From Pseudomonas siliginis (GTDB lineage Bacteria > Pseudomonadota > Gammaproteobacteria > Pseudomonadales > Pseudomonadaceae), in contig NZ_JAHSTW010000001.1 in NCBI RefSeq assembly GCF_019145195.1, positions 558,001 to 622,000 of the forward strand: a stretch of 64,000 nt of DNA, written 5' to 3'. Shown here piece by piece: positions 1 through 8,401 of the stretch. Positions within the stretch are counted from its first letter, which is position 1. Every line of letters begins with the position of its first letter. The translations under genes were made by a program, and so were the position numbers. The notes below the pieces were generated by a model. It worked only from the letters and a program-made list of their open reading frames with translations. It made no database searches and was not told the origin of the DNA.

Positions 1-131
1 TGGCTAGGCGCTAGGGCCGAAAGCAACCAACAAGGGAGGCAAGACTTTCCCGAAGGGCTGTCACCGAGAGTCACCGTCCCCCGGAACCTCACATCCAATT
101 CCGAAATTTTTGTCGAGCTAAAATCCGCCGT

Positions 132-533
132 ATGAACTGTCAAATGAAGACTTCGATCCTCGTATTTTTCGCACTTTACTGCATGGGTATCAGCGCAGCG
201 TTTGCCGATGACTCACAGACGCCAAGCGACATTCACGAGCCAGCAGGCATCGTCGTCGGTGAGCGTTTGGCTGCGGCCAAATCCAAGCTCGTCAAACAAG
301 GATGGAAGCCAACACCGATGCACACCACAGACGGTTATGAATACAGTGGCGTGGAGAAGGAGCTGGCTGCACGCAACTACTTCGAACTGGACACCTGCTC
401 GTTTGATAGCTCGCGCTGCATCTTGTACTACTCGAAGAAAGGCGCTTGCCTGCGCGTCGATACCATCGGTGAGCAGTTCAACGACATGACGGTGACGCGA
501 TGGACCCGGGAATGTCCTGAAGCGGCTCAATAA
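132..533 (+). CDS. Small exported protein of unknown function
   Basis: This 133-residue protein is not recognised. The N-terminus has a basic start followed by a hydrophobic stretch and an Ala-rich end (residues 5-25, ending AAFADD), which reads as a Sec signal peptide, so it is probably periplasmic or secreted. The mature part is hydrophilic and has four Cys (CSFDSSRC, GAC and a late Cys in TREC), which could form two disulfides. No clear Shine-Dalgarno sequence precedes either the first ATG or the in-frame ATG at 144, so the start is uncertain by four codons. It is monocistronic, with a REP-like sequence downstream. Coding probability is judged from the signal peptide and the paired cysteines. 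Confidence 0.7.
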   Translation: MNCQMKTSILVFFALYCMGISAAFADDSQTPSDIHEPAGIVVGERLAAAKSKLVKQGWKPTPMHTTDGYEYSGVEKELAARNYFELDTCSFDSSRCILYYSKKGACLRVDTIGEQFNDMTVTRWTRECPEAAQ

Positions 534-606
534 TCACCCAAAAATAAACCGACCCGCTCCCACAGGTTTCAGCGACGAACACAATATCCGTGACCAACGC
601 AGAACC

Positions 607-636
607 CTGTGGGAGCCAGCCTGCTGGCGAAAGCGG
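607..636 (+). repeat. REP element
   Basis: This is a TGTGGGAG/CCTGCTGGCGAAAGC REP motif of the fluorescent-pseudomonad type. A short inverted partner, CCGCTCCCACAGG, lies at 553-567, so the pair forms a degenerate REP doublet between two convergent genes. Confidence 0.7.
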
Positions 637-690
637 ATTATCAGGCAGCACAAACAGTGCATCTGCCATCGCTGCCTGCCCTACTCCACA

Positions 691-1050
691 TCAACCCGGC
701 AATTCCAAATTATCTAGCGCCCGATTCACCGCCAGCTCCCCCAACATGATCAGTTGAGCAACCCCCAACAACGCCCGCCGCTGCGGCGCTGGCAGCAAAC
801 TGGAAATGTCCTGAGCAATCGTCTTCGCCGAAGCAAGCGTTTCACTCGCATCAGCCAGCAGTTCTTCATTCTTGGTATCCGCCGTCACCGCATACATCCC
901 ACGCGCCTTACGCGGCGGAGGCAGGAGATTGTTTGGCGACAGGTAATGATCGAGCGCGCGGTCAGCGGCTTCGTGGAGTTTGTTGGAATCGAGGGATTCG
1001 TAGGGAGACGTGGGATCGGTTTCGGGCGGGTTGGGGGTTGGTTTGATCAT
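691..1050 (-). CDS. DUF6124 family protein
   Basis: This 119-residue acidic, helical protein matches the small Pseudomonas proteins now called DUF6124: an N-terminus of type MIKPTPNPPETDPTSPYESL, then LHEAADRALDHYL, then a C-terminal helix (LLGVAQLIMLGELAVNRALD). The function of the family is not known to me. GGAG lies about 8 bases before the ATG. It has no signal peptide or membrane segment. The roughly 250-base leader contains two strong hairpins (described separately), so post-transcriptional control is plausible. It stands alone and is convergent with the exported protein upstream in the window. Confidence 0.8.
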   Translation of the reverse strand: MIKPTPNPPETDPTSPYESLDSNKLHEAADRALDHYLSPNNLLPPPRKARGMYAVTADTKNEELLADASETLASAKTIAQDISSLLPAPQRRALLGVAQLIMLGELAVNRALDNLELPG

Positions 1051-1111
1051 GAGTGAATCTCCAAATCATAGAAAAGGAGCCATCATCTTTTCGCTACCAA
1101 ACGAAGGGGGT

Positions 1112-1279
1112 GGTGGCCATACGAAGGTTGGTAGACCGGTGACTTGGAAAACCGGCGCGCCCGAAGACGCCCTGCGCATGGCCACCATAAAGCAACAGCC
1201 CCTAAAAGGACTGAATCGGGTGACGCAATGCGCCAAGTCTAAGCCGGGCTACCAAACCCGATCGCTGATTCGTCAGCGA
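1112..1279 (-). promoter_or_regulatory. Hairpin-rich leader of the DUF6124 gene
   Basis: Upstream of the DUF6124 start, GGTGGCCAT (1112-1120) pairs perfectly with ATGGCCACC (1178-1186) and encloses a second imperfect GC-rich stem. Further upstream, TCGCTGA (1262-1268) and TCAGCGA (1273-1279) form a 7-bp hairpin with a four-base loop. Both would be in the 5' part of the transcript if the promoter is beyond 1300. A cis-acting structured RNA or a DNA-level repeat would both explain this; the sequence alone does not decide between them. Confidence 0.4.
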
Positions 1280-1492
1280 CCCGACCACAATAGAACCCGC
1301 CCCCAAGGCGCACAAGCCGGCGGATTCTGGCGTAGCTGTAGGCAAAGGCGCAAGGATGTGTAGCTTGAGAGAGTGACTAGAGATGTCTTTTTAAACATTT
1401 GTGTTTATCAGACGCAATTGCGCCATGTTGGGCGGGACAGATCCGTCCCGTGTCGGAATTTCACCCGTGAAAACGGCAATTTTCGGCGAAAA

Positions 1493-1533
1493 AGCGGACG
1501 TCCGTGAGCCGCAGCTTTCGGCCAGAAATAGAC
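1493..1533 (-). repeat. 41-bp dispersed repeat, left copy
   Basis: On the minus strand this stretch matches 7718-7758 (plus strand) at 36 of 41 positions by my count, including the uninterrupted core GCTCACGGACGTCCGCT. A shorter copy (TTGGCCGAAAGCGGAC) lies on the minus strand around 3340-3356. The left and right copies are in inverted orientation and bracket the peptidase and defence genes. Confidence 0.6.
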
Positions 1534-2099
1534 GTTCAACGCTAGAGTTAAGCGGATGGTAAGCCGTCCAACTGGATGAATGATTAGGGCGCATTCCAGT
1601 CGATTGTGATGTCACCTGTGTTAACGAAGAGAGCGACCTCCGCAATCGAAAACTGGATGCCTCCCATTGCGGTCACTGCATGCCAGTAGCTGTATTGCCA
1701 AATTTCTGGCGATACGTGGACGCAGCTTCCATGAGCACACACAAAATATTTTCCCGTCTAAATACATCCGTTGAGCGCATCGCCCTAAAGATACTGGCTG
1801 ACCGCTACGAAGGTGAAAAAGTTGAGTAAGGCAAGCATTAGCGTTGGGTACAAAACCCACCGTGCTCGATTCGACAAACTCTTGAAAGTGAGATGCGATT
1901 TCATGAGCCCGAATTACTGAACAAACGAACCCATGGGCCCGGTTATACGACCCTGATTGCGTCCAAAAACCTAGACCCCCCCTATTCTGGTTGGAACTTA
2001 TCTTCTCTTGAGACTGGGGACTGCTTTTTTCTGAGAAATAAATCAGTCTCCTTTTTCAATGACAAAAGCTACCGCCACAGTAGCTTCGCCAGCAACAAC

Positions 2100-2228
2100 T
2101 TATTTTTTTGAAGATTTGCTAGGTTTCAAGTCGGGATTGTTTCCTTGCGTGTCTTTATTATCACGACGACGCTTGTCAACTTCACCGGTTGATTTGGCGA
2201 TTGGTTTTGGGCCTGGTTTAAGCGCCAT
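2100..2228 (-). CDS. 42-residue basic protein, unknown function
   Basis: AAGGAG lies 5-6 bases before the ATG and the reading frame is open for 42 codons, ending in Lys-Lys-stop. The product is extremely hydrophilic, with about a dozen Lys and Arg (MALKPGPKPI..., then DKRRRDNKD, then a Ser/Lys tail), with no hydrophobic core and no Cys. It is likely disordered and might bind nucleic acid or a partner protein. It lies about 100 bp downstream of the ImmA/IrrE-type gene on the same strand, so co-transcription is possible. I do not recognise the family. Its reality rests on the strong ribosome binding site and strongly biased composition. Confidence 0.55.
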   Translation of the reverse strand: MALKPGPKPIAKSTGEVDKRRRDNKDTQGNNPDLKPSKSSKK

Positions 2229-2331
2229 AAGCTTTCTCCTTAACGTTGATATTGATCGTGGTTTCTGCACTTATCAATTTCTCACAAAGTAAATTTCCCC
2301 TTTGCCCTCCTACCAAGGTTGGTTTCTTACT

Positions 2332-3024
2332 CTATGGCCAGCGCACCAAATTCAATTCCTTGATTCGAACCGCCATGGCACTGTCAGATACTCTGAATTG
2401 CTGAGCCAAAGAATTGATTGCCTTGCCGTTGAATCTGGTACAGCGAGCCAAAGCTATTTCTCGGTCGAGTGAATTTTGCGAGGCATAAAGAAGGGAATTT
2501 GGATCGTTAGCGTTCAAGTGAAAACAACTGACGTCGTTAAAATGAAACTGCCCCTTGCATCCAAACTGGCTTTCAAACCGGGCAATCACAAGCTTAGGGG
2601 GCATAAGGAAACACGCTGCGAAATAATCCGCTTCGCGCTCAATCAGAGGTTTGGTCGATAGTGAGTGATAGCCGCCTAGCGGCCGGTCCCTATAAATAAT
2701 TTCTTGCTCATGAAGCAGGAAATGGCCTATCTCATGAGCAGCTGTGAAACGGCGTTCATGTAATGGGAATTCGGTAGAGACTGCGATTTTTCCGGAGCGC
2801 CGATCAAATATCCCAGCTGCTTGGAATTTCTGACCTTGTGGAGCAAATCTTGTGGAACCAAGGGTCGGGAGTTCCAGATACGTCAGTCCCAACAGTGAAG
2901 CCGCAACTGCGGGATCGAGCATGCTTAATAGTGGAGGTTGTGCGCCAGGCCACAGAGCTTCCTTGTGTGTCCAAAGGCCTTCGTGAACCCAATGCGCTGC
3001 TTCTTGGATGTATGCTCGATCCAT
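2332..3024 (-). CDS. ImmA/IrrE-type zinc metallopeptidase (COG2856)
   Basis: The 230-residue product carries the HEXXH zinc site in AAHEIGHFLLHE (about residues 117-128) and the second-metal-ligand segment EREADYFAACFLMP about 25 residues on; both are diagnostic of the ImmA/IrrE peptidase family. Known members cleave XRE-type repressors on mobile elements (ImmA) or act in stress signalling (IrrE). The C-terminal 35 residues (LAQQFRVSDSAMAVRIKEL) look like a helix-turn-helix. The ATG at 3024 is preferred over the upstream in-frame start at 3087, because the latter would place a perfect inverted repeat inside the coding sequence. No XRE repressor gene is adjacent, so the target is unknown. Confidence 0.85.
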   Translation of the reverse strand: MDRAYIQEAAHWVHEGLWTHKEALWPGAQPPLLSMLDPAVAASLLGLTYLELPTLGSTRFAPQGQKFQAAGIFDRRSGKIAVSTEFPLHERRFTAAHEIGHFLLHEQEIIYRDRPLGGYHSLSTKPLIEREADYFAACFLMPPKLVIARFESQFGCKGQFHFNDVSCFHLNANDPNSLLYASQNSLDREIALARCTRFNGKAINSLAQQFRVSDSAMAVRIKELNLVRWP

Positions 3025-3036
3025 TTCGCCACCACC

Positions 3037-3073
3037 ACATATTGTGCTATGTGAGAAAATAACCACAATATGT
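3037..3073. promoter_or_regulatory. Operator-like inverted repeat upstream of the ImmA/IrrE gene
   Basis: ACATATTGTG (3037-3046) and CACAATATGT (3064-3073) form a perfect 10-bp inverted repeat with a 17-bp spacer, ending 12 bases before the chosen start codon. The AT-rich dyad is typical of a dimeric regulator site. An autoregulatory role through the protein's C-terminal helix-turn-helix is an inference. Confidence 0.5.
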
Positions 3074-3477
3074 AGGACATTCAACAATTTCGCCGTCAGA
3101 TTTAGATCCAGCTGACGAACGGCGTCGATTAGGTCAAGCTCAGGAGCAAACCACCGCGCAGAAGGTTTCAGGGATTGAGCCTTCCGGAAATAATCAAAGT
3201 GGCAATCAAAATGGGCACGGATTTATTTTTTCGCTGATTTTGGTATTGGAAGTGGATTGGTTGAGTGGGTGGGTGGAGCCGGGGCCGGTGAGTTAAAGCG
3301 TAGGTTGGCAAGCCTCTGAAACTGGATACGGGCAAGTTTCCACAGGTCCGCTTTCGGCCAATATCAGTCGTTCTGGGCTGCAAAAATGAATCTGTCTCCG
3401 TTTTATCTCTTGATTGTTGTAGGCACCTAGCTACATTGATAGCAAATTGATATTCCTCAGGCTTTCAAGGACGACCC
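3074..3477. other. Intergenic region between divergent genes
   Basis: This gap separates the minus-strand peptidase from the plus-strand defence operon. It contains a truncated copy of the dispersed repeat near 3340-3362 and no convincing coding region. Promoters for both directions must lie here, but no clear sigma-70 hexamer pair was identified. Confidence 0.4.
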
Positions 3478-5772
3478 ATGCGCATCCAGCACGTAGAGAT
3501 ATCGAACTTCCGAAAGCTGCTTTCTGTGCGAATTGACTTCGCTAACGAGACCACACTACTCGTAGGTGCAAACAACAGCGGAAAATCCTCCGCCATGCTG
3601 GCACTACGGAGATTTTTGGTTTCGAAGGCTTCTGCTTTTCGGCTCCAGGATCTGACTCTTTGTCATCTCGCCAAGCTGGACGAGATTGGGAAGGAGTGGG
3701 AAAACCCGCCAGCAGACTTTGAAGTTCCTGCAGCCAAGGACTGGGCCGACTGGCTCCCCAGTCTGGATATCTGGGTCTCGGCAGATCAAGGAGAGTTCCA
3801 CTTCATCCGCGATCTCATTCCCAGCTTTGAGTGGCGCGGGGGGCTTGTGGGAATGCGTTTTCTGCTTGAACCAGATGATATGAATACGTTGTACACGGAC
3901 TATCGCAAGGAGCGCGCGAGGGTTGCAGAGCTTGAGGACGCTCTAGGGAAGGAAGACCCGCCTGGTAGCCCGCTGACACTATGGCCGCAGAGCCTTCATG
4001 ATTATTTGAACCGTCGACTGGGAGATAAATTCAAGATTCGGTGGTACCGCCTAGATCCAAAACAACTTGAGAAACCTGACAAGTCGACTCGAATGGCGCA
4101 AATGCAGCAACTGAGCCCTACTGCCCTGCCCTTGGAAAGTAATCCTCTCAGCGGATTAATTCGAGTACATGAAATTAATGCACAGCGGGGATTCGGCAAC
4201 CATTCGGACGACAATCAAAGCGATAGCACTAGACCCAGTGGCGCTCGAAAACTCTCGGAACAGCTCAGATCCTATTACTCCCGACACCTTGATCCAGGTG
4301 ACAGCCCCGACATCTCAGATCTCGAAGCTTTGCGGGCGATAGAAGCAGCCCAGTCGGCATTCGATACGAAACTAGGTAGCAGCTTCGAACCCGCTATTAG
4401 AGAGGTCGAGGGATTGGGCTACCCAGGCCGAAATGACCCACGTATCAAAGTCGCAAGTCGCTTAGCAACAACTGACGGCATGAACCATGAAGCGGCCGTC
4501 CTGTTTGAGTTGGATTCAATCCAGGGTGCCCCTGGAGCACCTCCTCTTCACTTGCCAGAGACCGCTAACGGGTTGGGATATCAAAACCTGATATCCATGA
4601 TTTTCCGGCTGATGAGCTTCAGGGACGAATGGCTGAGAAAAACCAGGGCCGCCAGCACGGAAGTAATAGACCGCGTCGAGCCCATCCACCTCGTACTTAT
4701 CGAAGAGCCTGAAGCCCATCTTCATGTTCAAGTGCAACAAGTGTTCGTGCGGCACGCCTACCAAGTTCTTTGTCGAGACGCTTTGCTTGAACGCTACCCA
4801 AATCTGAAAACTCAGCTTTTGGTGAGCACGCACTCCAGCCATGTAACACATGAAGTGGAGTACCAGAACCTTAGGTATTTCAGGCGACTCCCAGCTGGGA
4901 TGTATGACATCGGTGTACCGGTGTCGACGGTTTCTAATCTCTCTAACGTGTTCGGCGAGGGAACAAAGACGAAGGAGTTCGTAACCAGGTATCTGCGGGC
5001 ACAGCATGCAGACATCTTCTTCGCCGATGCCGTCATCTTGGTAGAGGGTTCAGCAGAGCGAATGATGCTGCCGCATTTTTTGCGAAATAAGTTTCCATTC
5101 CTTGACCGCTGCTACATCACAACCCTCGATATCGGTGGCAGCCACGCGCACCGGCTAAGGCCTTTAATTGACGCTCTGGGCATCCTCACGCTAATTATTA
5201 CAGACCTCGATGCAGGGCTAAACAAAGCTGCAGTACCGGTGCAAAGAAACGCAGATCAGATTACGAACAATCCGACATTGCGGAGCTGGATGAAGCTGAT
5301 GCATCTGGGCAGCACAGTGGATGAGCTTCTTGAGCTGCCAGCGAACAAAAAAGAGCACCAAATCGACGACCTGTACTCGGTACGCGTTGCCTATCAAACT
5401 CCTATTCTCACCCACCTTCCCGCTACTGGTGAAGCAATACAAGTTCTTCCAAATACCTTTGAAGACAGCTTTGTACTTAGCAACGTCCGTCACTTTGCGG
5501 AAAAGACAGGGAGCACTGGGCTGATGAAGGCTTTCTTCAAAGTTTTGAATGAATCGCAAACATCTGAAGCCGTCGGGAAGGGTTTTTTCAACGAACTACG
5601 CGAAGGAAAGAAGGCAGAGTTTGTCCTGCTCGTGTTGGGGGATAAGAACTTTTCCAACCTCGAAATCCCTATATACATCAGTGACGGCCTCAACTGGCTT
5701 GAGTCCAAATTGCGAAGCAAACAAAAAGAGCTGCTGGTAATTCCGCCCGAGGGCGCGGAGGTGACGCCATGA
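3478..5772 (+). CDS. gajA: Gabija-type OLD nuclease GajA (AAA ATPase plus TOPRIM)
   Basis: The product has 764 residues. The ATPase shows Walker A GANNSGKSS (30-38), an ABC-like signature ETANGLGYQNL (about 359-370), Walker B HLVLIEEPEAHLH (about 403-415) and a switch His in STHSSH (about 449). The TOPRIM nuclease follows, with ILVEGSAERMMLPHF (about 520-535; catalytic Glu) and the DxD motif in IITDLDAG (about 573-580). Class 2 OLD nucleases paired with a UvrD-like helicase form the Gabija anti-phage system, in which GajA nicks DNA and is inhibited by nucleotides. The family prototype is about 580 residues, so this one is markedly longer, with extra sequence between Walker A and the signature and about 180 residues after the TOPRIM core. 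It overlaps the helicase gene by ATGA. Confidence 0.85.
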   Translation: MRIQHVEISNFRKLLSVRIDFANETTLLVGANNSGKSSAMLALRRFLVSKASAFRLQDLTLCHLAKLDEIGKEWENPPADFEVPAAKDWADWLPSLDIWVSADQGEFHFIRDLIPSFEWRGGLVGMRFLLEPDDMNTLYTDYRKERARVAELEDALGKEDPPGSPLTLWPQSLHDYLNRRLGDKFKIRWYRLDPKQLEKPDKSTRMAQMQQLSPTALPLESNPLSGLIRVHEINAQRGFGNHSDDNQSDSTRPSGARKLSEQLRSYYSRHLDPGDSPDISDLEALRAIEAAQSAFDTKLGSSFEPAIREVEGLGYPGRNDPRIKVASRLATTDGMNHEAAVLFELDSIQGAPGAPPLHLPETANGLGYQNLISMIFRLMSFRDEWLRKTRAASTEVIDRVEPIHLVLIEEPEAHLHVQVQQVFVRHAYQVLCRDALLERYPNLKTQLLVSTHSSHVTHEVEYQNLRYFRRLPAGMYDIGVPVSTVSNLSNVFGEGTKTKEFVTRYLRAQHADIFFADAVILVEGSAERMMLPHFLRNKFPFLDRCYITTLDIGGSHAHRLRPLIDALGILTLIITDLDAGLNKAAVPVQRNADQITNNPTLRSWMKLMHLGSTVDELLELPANKKEHQIDDLYSVRVAYQTPILTHLPATGEAIQVLPNTFEDSFVLSNVRHFAEKTGSTGLMKAFFKVLNESQTSEAVGKGFFNELREGKKAEFVLLVLGDKNFSNLEIPIYISDGLNWLESKLRSKQKELLVIPPEGAEVTP

Positions 5773-7613
5773 GCGAAGCAACTGCTGCAGATGCCGACAC
5801 CATTATGCAGGCTTGCCTGAATCTGGCAGACCCAAAGAGTTTTTTTCTTTACGCAGGTGCTGGCTCAGGAAAAACCCATTCACTCGTCGAGGCTATCCGC
5901 GAACTCAAAAGTCGCGAGCGAGAACGCCTGACGTTCGAAGGCCGGCGTATTGCGGTGATCACTTACACAAACGCAGCCTGCGACGAGATTCTTCGGAGGT
6001 TAGAGTTTGACCCACTAGTGGAAGTCTCGACTATTCACGCGTTCGCTTGGGGCTTAATCCAAGGATTCGACAACGAGATCAGAGAGTGGCTAAGGATCAA
6101 ACTTCCCCAAGACATCGAAAAGATCGAGGGTGAGCTAGCACGCTCGAGAGGCGACAACAAAACCTCTCGAGCAAACAGACGGAAGCTACAAAGCAAGATA
6201 CGCAGACTTGAGAATCTCGACGAGATTACGAAGTTCATCTACAGCCCCACTGGCGACAACAGAGAGCGACAAGCACTCAATCACGATGAAGTCATCAAGT
6301 TAACTGCGGCATTCGTTTCTGAACGCCCGTTGCTGGATGTTCTCGTAGACCGTTACCCAGTTGTATTGATCGACGAAAGTCAGGATACCCACGCTCCAGT
6401 AATGGAGGCTTTTTTGAAAGTCCAGCAATTGGCGAAGACTCGCTTCTGCTTGGGGCTACTGGGCGACACTATGCAACAGATTTACGGCCATGGAGTAACG
6501 CGCCTTGATAAAGCGATACCGGATGATTGGCTGAAACCTGAAAAGGTCGTTAATCGCCGCTGCCCTCGTAGGGTTGTAGAACTTATCAACGTGATTCGAA
6601 GCACTGCAGACACTCATCAACAGACCCCCATGCGTGATGCCATTGAAGGTTTAGTGCGCATGTACTTCATTAGCGAAAGCCAACAGGCACCGAATCTTGA
6701 GGAAGGAATCGCTCATTCAATGGCTGCACTCACCGGCGACGGAGAATGGGCTACCGGCCCTGAAGGCCGGAAGACCTTGATCCTCGAACATAAGATGGCT
6801 GGACGGCGAATGGGGTTCGAGAAACTGTTCACGCCCTTACATGCGGTTGAGCACCTTCAAACAGGCTTGCTGGATGGAACCCTACCTGCACTTCGCGTTT
6901 TCAGCGAAGGCATTCTTCCCATCCTTAACGCTAAGAATGATCCCTTCCTCCTGCTTGAAGCCGTACGCTCTCGTTCTCCCTTGCTGAGCAAGGATGTTAT
7001 GCAATCAACAGGAGATCAATCGGCCCACATGCAGCGCGTAGAGAACGCGACACGAGCTCTGCTCTCTCTTTACGAAAGAAACGATCCAACACTGAGCGAG
7101 GTCGCAACGCTTCTGCTGCAAACCCAACTGCTTGATGTCCCTGAAAACCTGGTTGGGGCAATGGTGTTAGGAGCCCCTGGTGAGGCTCCAGATCCCGAAG
7201 ATACGAACGCGATGACAAACTACGCCTACCAGCAATTTCTGGAGCGTCCATTTTCGGAGCTGGCAGCCTTTGCGAGTTATGCGGATGGCCTTTCAGCCTA
7301 CGGCACACATCAAGGGGTGAAGGGGCTGGAGTTTCCACGAGTCATGGTTGTCATCAACGATGAGGAGGCAGGCGGCTTCTTATTCAGCTACGACAAATTG
7401 CTGGGTGTAAAAGAACCAACAAAGACTGACCGGGACAACGAGCGTGACGGCAAGGACAACGCACTAGCACGTACGCGTAGGCTGCTTTACGTGACATGTA
7501 GTCGGGCTGAAAAGAGCCTGGCGATTGTCGTATACACACCCCAGCCTGCACTCGCCAAGCAAAACGTTGTTGCTGCTGGCTGGCTTAAGGAGAGCGAGGT
7601 CGAAATCCTGTGA
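5769..7613 (+). CDS. gajB: Gabija-type UvrD-like helicase GajB
   Basis: This 614-residue superfamily 1 helicase has Walker A AGAGSGKT (29-36), motif Ia ITYTNAACDEI, motif II LIDESQDTH (about 200-208), motif III LLGDTMQQIYG (about 230), motif IV NRRCPR, motif V GTHQGVKGLEF (about 512) and motif VI RRLLYVTCSRAEK (about 571-583). All motifs appear intact, so it should be active. Its start overlaps the nuclease stop (ATGA), which implies translational coupling and a two-protein complex. In known Gabija systems GajB binds the GajA core and contributes to abortive or DNA-degrading defence. Base composition matches gajA and is lower in GC than the flanking core genes, consistent with joint horizontal acquisition. 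Confidence 0.85.
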   Translation: MSEATAADADTIMQACLNLADPKSFFLYAGAGSGKTHSLVEAIRELKSRERERLTFEGRRIAVITYTNAACDEILRRLEFDPLVEVSTIHAFAWGLIQGFDNEIREWLRIKLPQDIEKIEGELARSRGDNKTSRANRRKLQSKIRRLENLDEITKFIYSPTGDNRERQALNHDEVIKLTAAFVSERPLLDVLVDRYPVVLIDESQDTHAPVMEAFLKVQQLAKTRFCLGLLGDTMQQIYGHGVTRLDKAIPDDWLKPEKVVNRRCPRRVVELINVIRSTADTHQQTPMRDAIEGLVRMYFISESQQAPNLEEGIAHSMAALTGDGEWATGPEGRKTLILEHKMAGRRMGFEKLFTPLHAVEHLQTGLLDGTLPALRVFSEGILPILNAKNDPFLLLEAVRSRSPLLSKDVMQSTGDQSAHMQRVENATRALLSLYERNDPTLSEVATLLLQTQLLDVPENLVGAMVLGAPGEAPDPEDTNAMTNYAYQQFLERPFSELAAFASYADGLSAYGTHQGVKGLEFPRVMVVINDEEAGGFLFSYDKLLGVKEPTKTDRDNERDGKDNALARTRRLLYVTCSRAEKSLAIVVYTPQPALAKQNVVAAGWLKESEVEIL

Positions 7614-7717
7614 GACCTTCTCTTAGGATTGAATCGCCCGAATCGCGTAGACGCTTCCGGGTCTCACAGTGAGGCTATATGAGCGAGCCACTATGGCTGA
7701 GCAGGCCTTCCACCAAG

Positions 7718-7758
7718 GTCTGCTTTTGGCCGAAAGCGGCCGCTCACGGACGTCCGCT
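7718..7758 (+). repeat. 41-bp dispersed repeat, right copy
   Basis: Inverted relative to the copy at 1493-1533 (36 of 41 positions alike by eye). It lies between the helicase stop and the 3' end of the gspC remnant, close to the junction between accessory and ancestral sequence. Confidence 0.6.
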
Positions 7759-7843
7759 ACTAGCGGATAGCGGACAAACACAATTGTTGGTTTTTGGGTA
7801 CAAGCAAACGCTAAGATCTCGGGAATGGTCCCTTTTCCCCTCT

Positions 7844-8281
7844 CTACAATTCGGGCCGCGACAACCTAGGCAACTCCACCCCCTCCCCCAACCTCTCAAC
7901 CCCCAACCTCACCCTCTCCCCACCCCGCTCAATCACCACCCCATCCCCCTCAACCCCCACCAACTTCACCCCAACCCCAACCTTCTCCCCCACCAAAAAA
8001 CTCCTCGGCGCGCCATCATTCAAACTCAATATCGCCACCGTCCCGCTCCCGCCCGCGATCACCCCGCTCACCTTGATATCCACCGGCGCGGTTTCATTGG
8101 AGAACCACTGCAACGCCGGGCTATCACTTCTCGCCGCGAGCACTTGCGGGGCGGCTGCGGGGGTGTGGGATTCCGCCGAGGTCAGCAGCAGCGACGACCA
8201 CGTCGCGACGCCCACCAGGGCGGCGAGCAGTGCCAGGGCCTGGACGGTTTGCGCCGGGGAGATCCGTGCGGTGAATTTCAT
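7844..8281 (-). CDS. Type II secretion protein C (GspC/HxcP-like)
   Basis: The 145-residue protein has a short cytoplasmic N-terminus, one membrane segment (about 12-32) and a periplasmic homology-region domain (SGVIAGGSGTVAILSLNDGA, then FLVGEKVGVGVKLVGVEGDGV...). This is the GspC layout without a PDZ or coiled-coil C-terminus. GspC links the inner-membrane platform to the secretin. It is divergent from gspH, as hxcP is from hxcU/hxcW in P. aeruginosa. The remaining pseudopilin, ATPase, platform and secretin genes are absent downstream, where the defence operon starts instead. Its function is therefore doubtful unless the rest is encoded elsewhere. Confidence 0.8.
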   Translation of the reverse strand: MKFTARISPAQTVQALALLAALVGVATWSSLLLTSAESHTPAAAPQVLAARSDSPALQWFSNETAPVDIKVSGVIAGGSGTVAILSLNDGAPRSFLVGEKVGVGVKLVGVEGDGVVIERGGERVRLGVERLGEGVELPRLSRPEL

Positions 8282-8401
8282 GGGTTGTCGCTCCTTGTTG
8301 TCCCTGTTGCCAGCCTACGCGGCAATTCTCTCCGTTTTATTTCACATGCCTTACATGTTCGCCGGGCACGATGGGGTGGGACGCCAAGGAGCGCGTGGGT
8401 G

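Larger units (their letters stand above)
1051..2099. other. Long gene-poor stretch
   Basis: Apart from the DUF6124 leader, no convincing gene is seen here. A 32-codon ATG ORF at 1731-1829 (+) and a 72-codon ORF at 1893-2111 (+) lack good ribosome binding sites and recognisable products. A 41-bp dispersed repeat is at 1493-1533. A weak inverted repeat, GAGACTG (2010-2016) with CAGTCTC (2044-2050), is followed by CTTTTTC and may be a terminator. Composition becomes AT-rich from about 1900, marking the start of accessory DNA. Confidence 0.5.

Noticed and set aside
1731..1829. A 32-codon ORF (MSTHKIFSRLNTSVERIALK...)
   Set aside because: It looks protein-like but has no ribosome binding site and no recognised relatives; not supported strongly enough to call.
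1893..2111. A 72-codon plus-strand ORF
   Set aside because: No ribosome binding site, overlaps the end of the better-supported minus-strand 42-codon gene, and the translation looks random.
7679..8401. Long N-terminal extension in frame with gspH
   Set aside because: The prepilin leader sets the start at 8402, and the extension crosses the antisense of gspC and the dispersed repeat.
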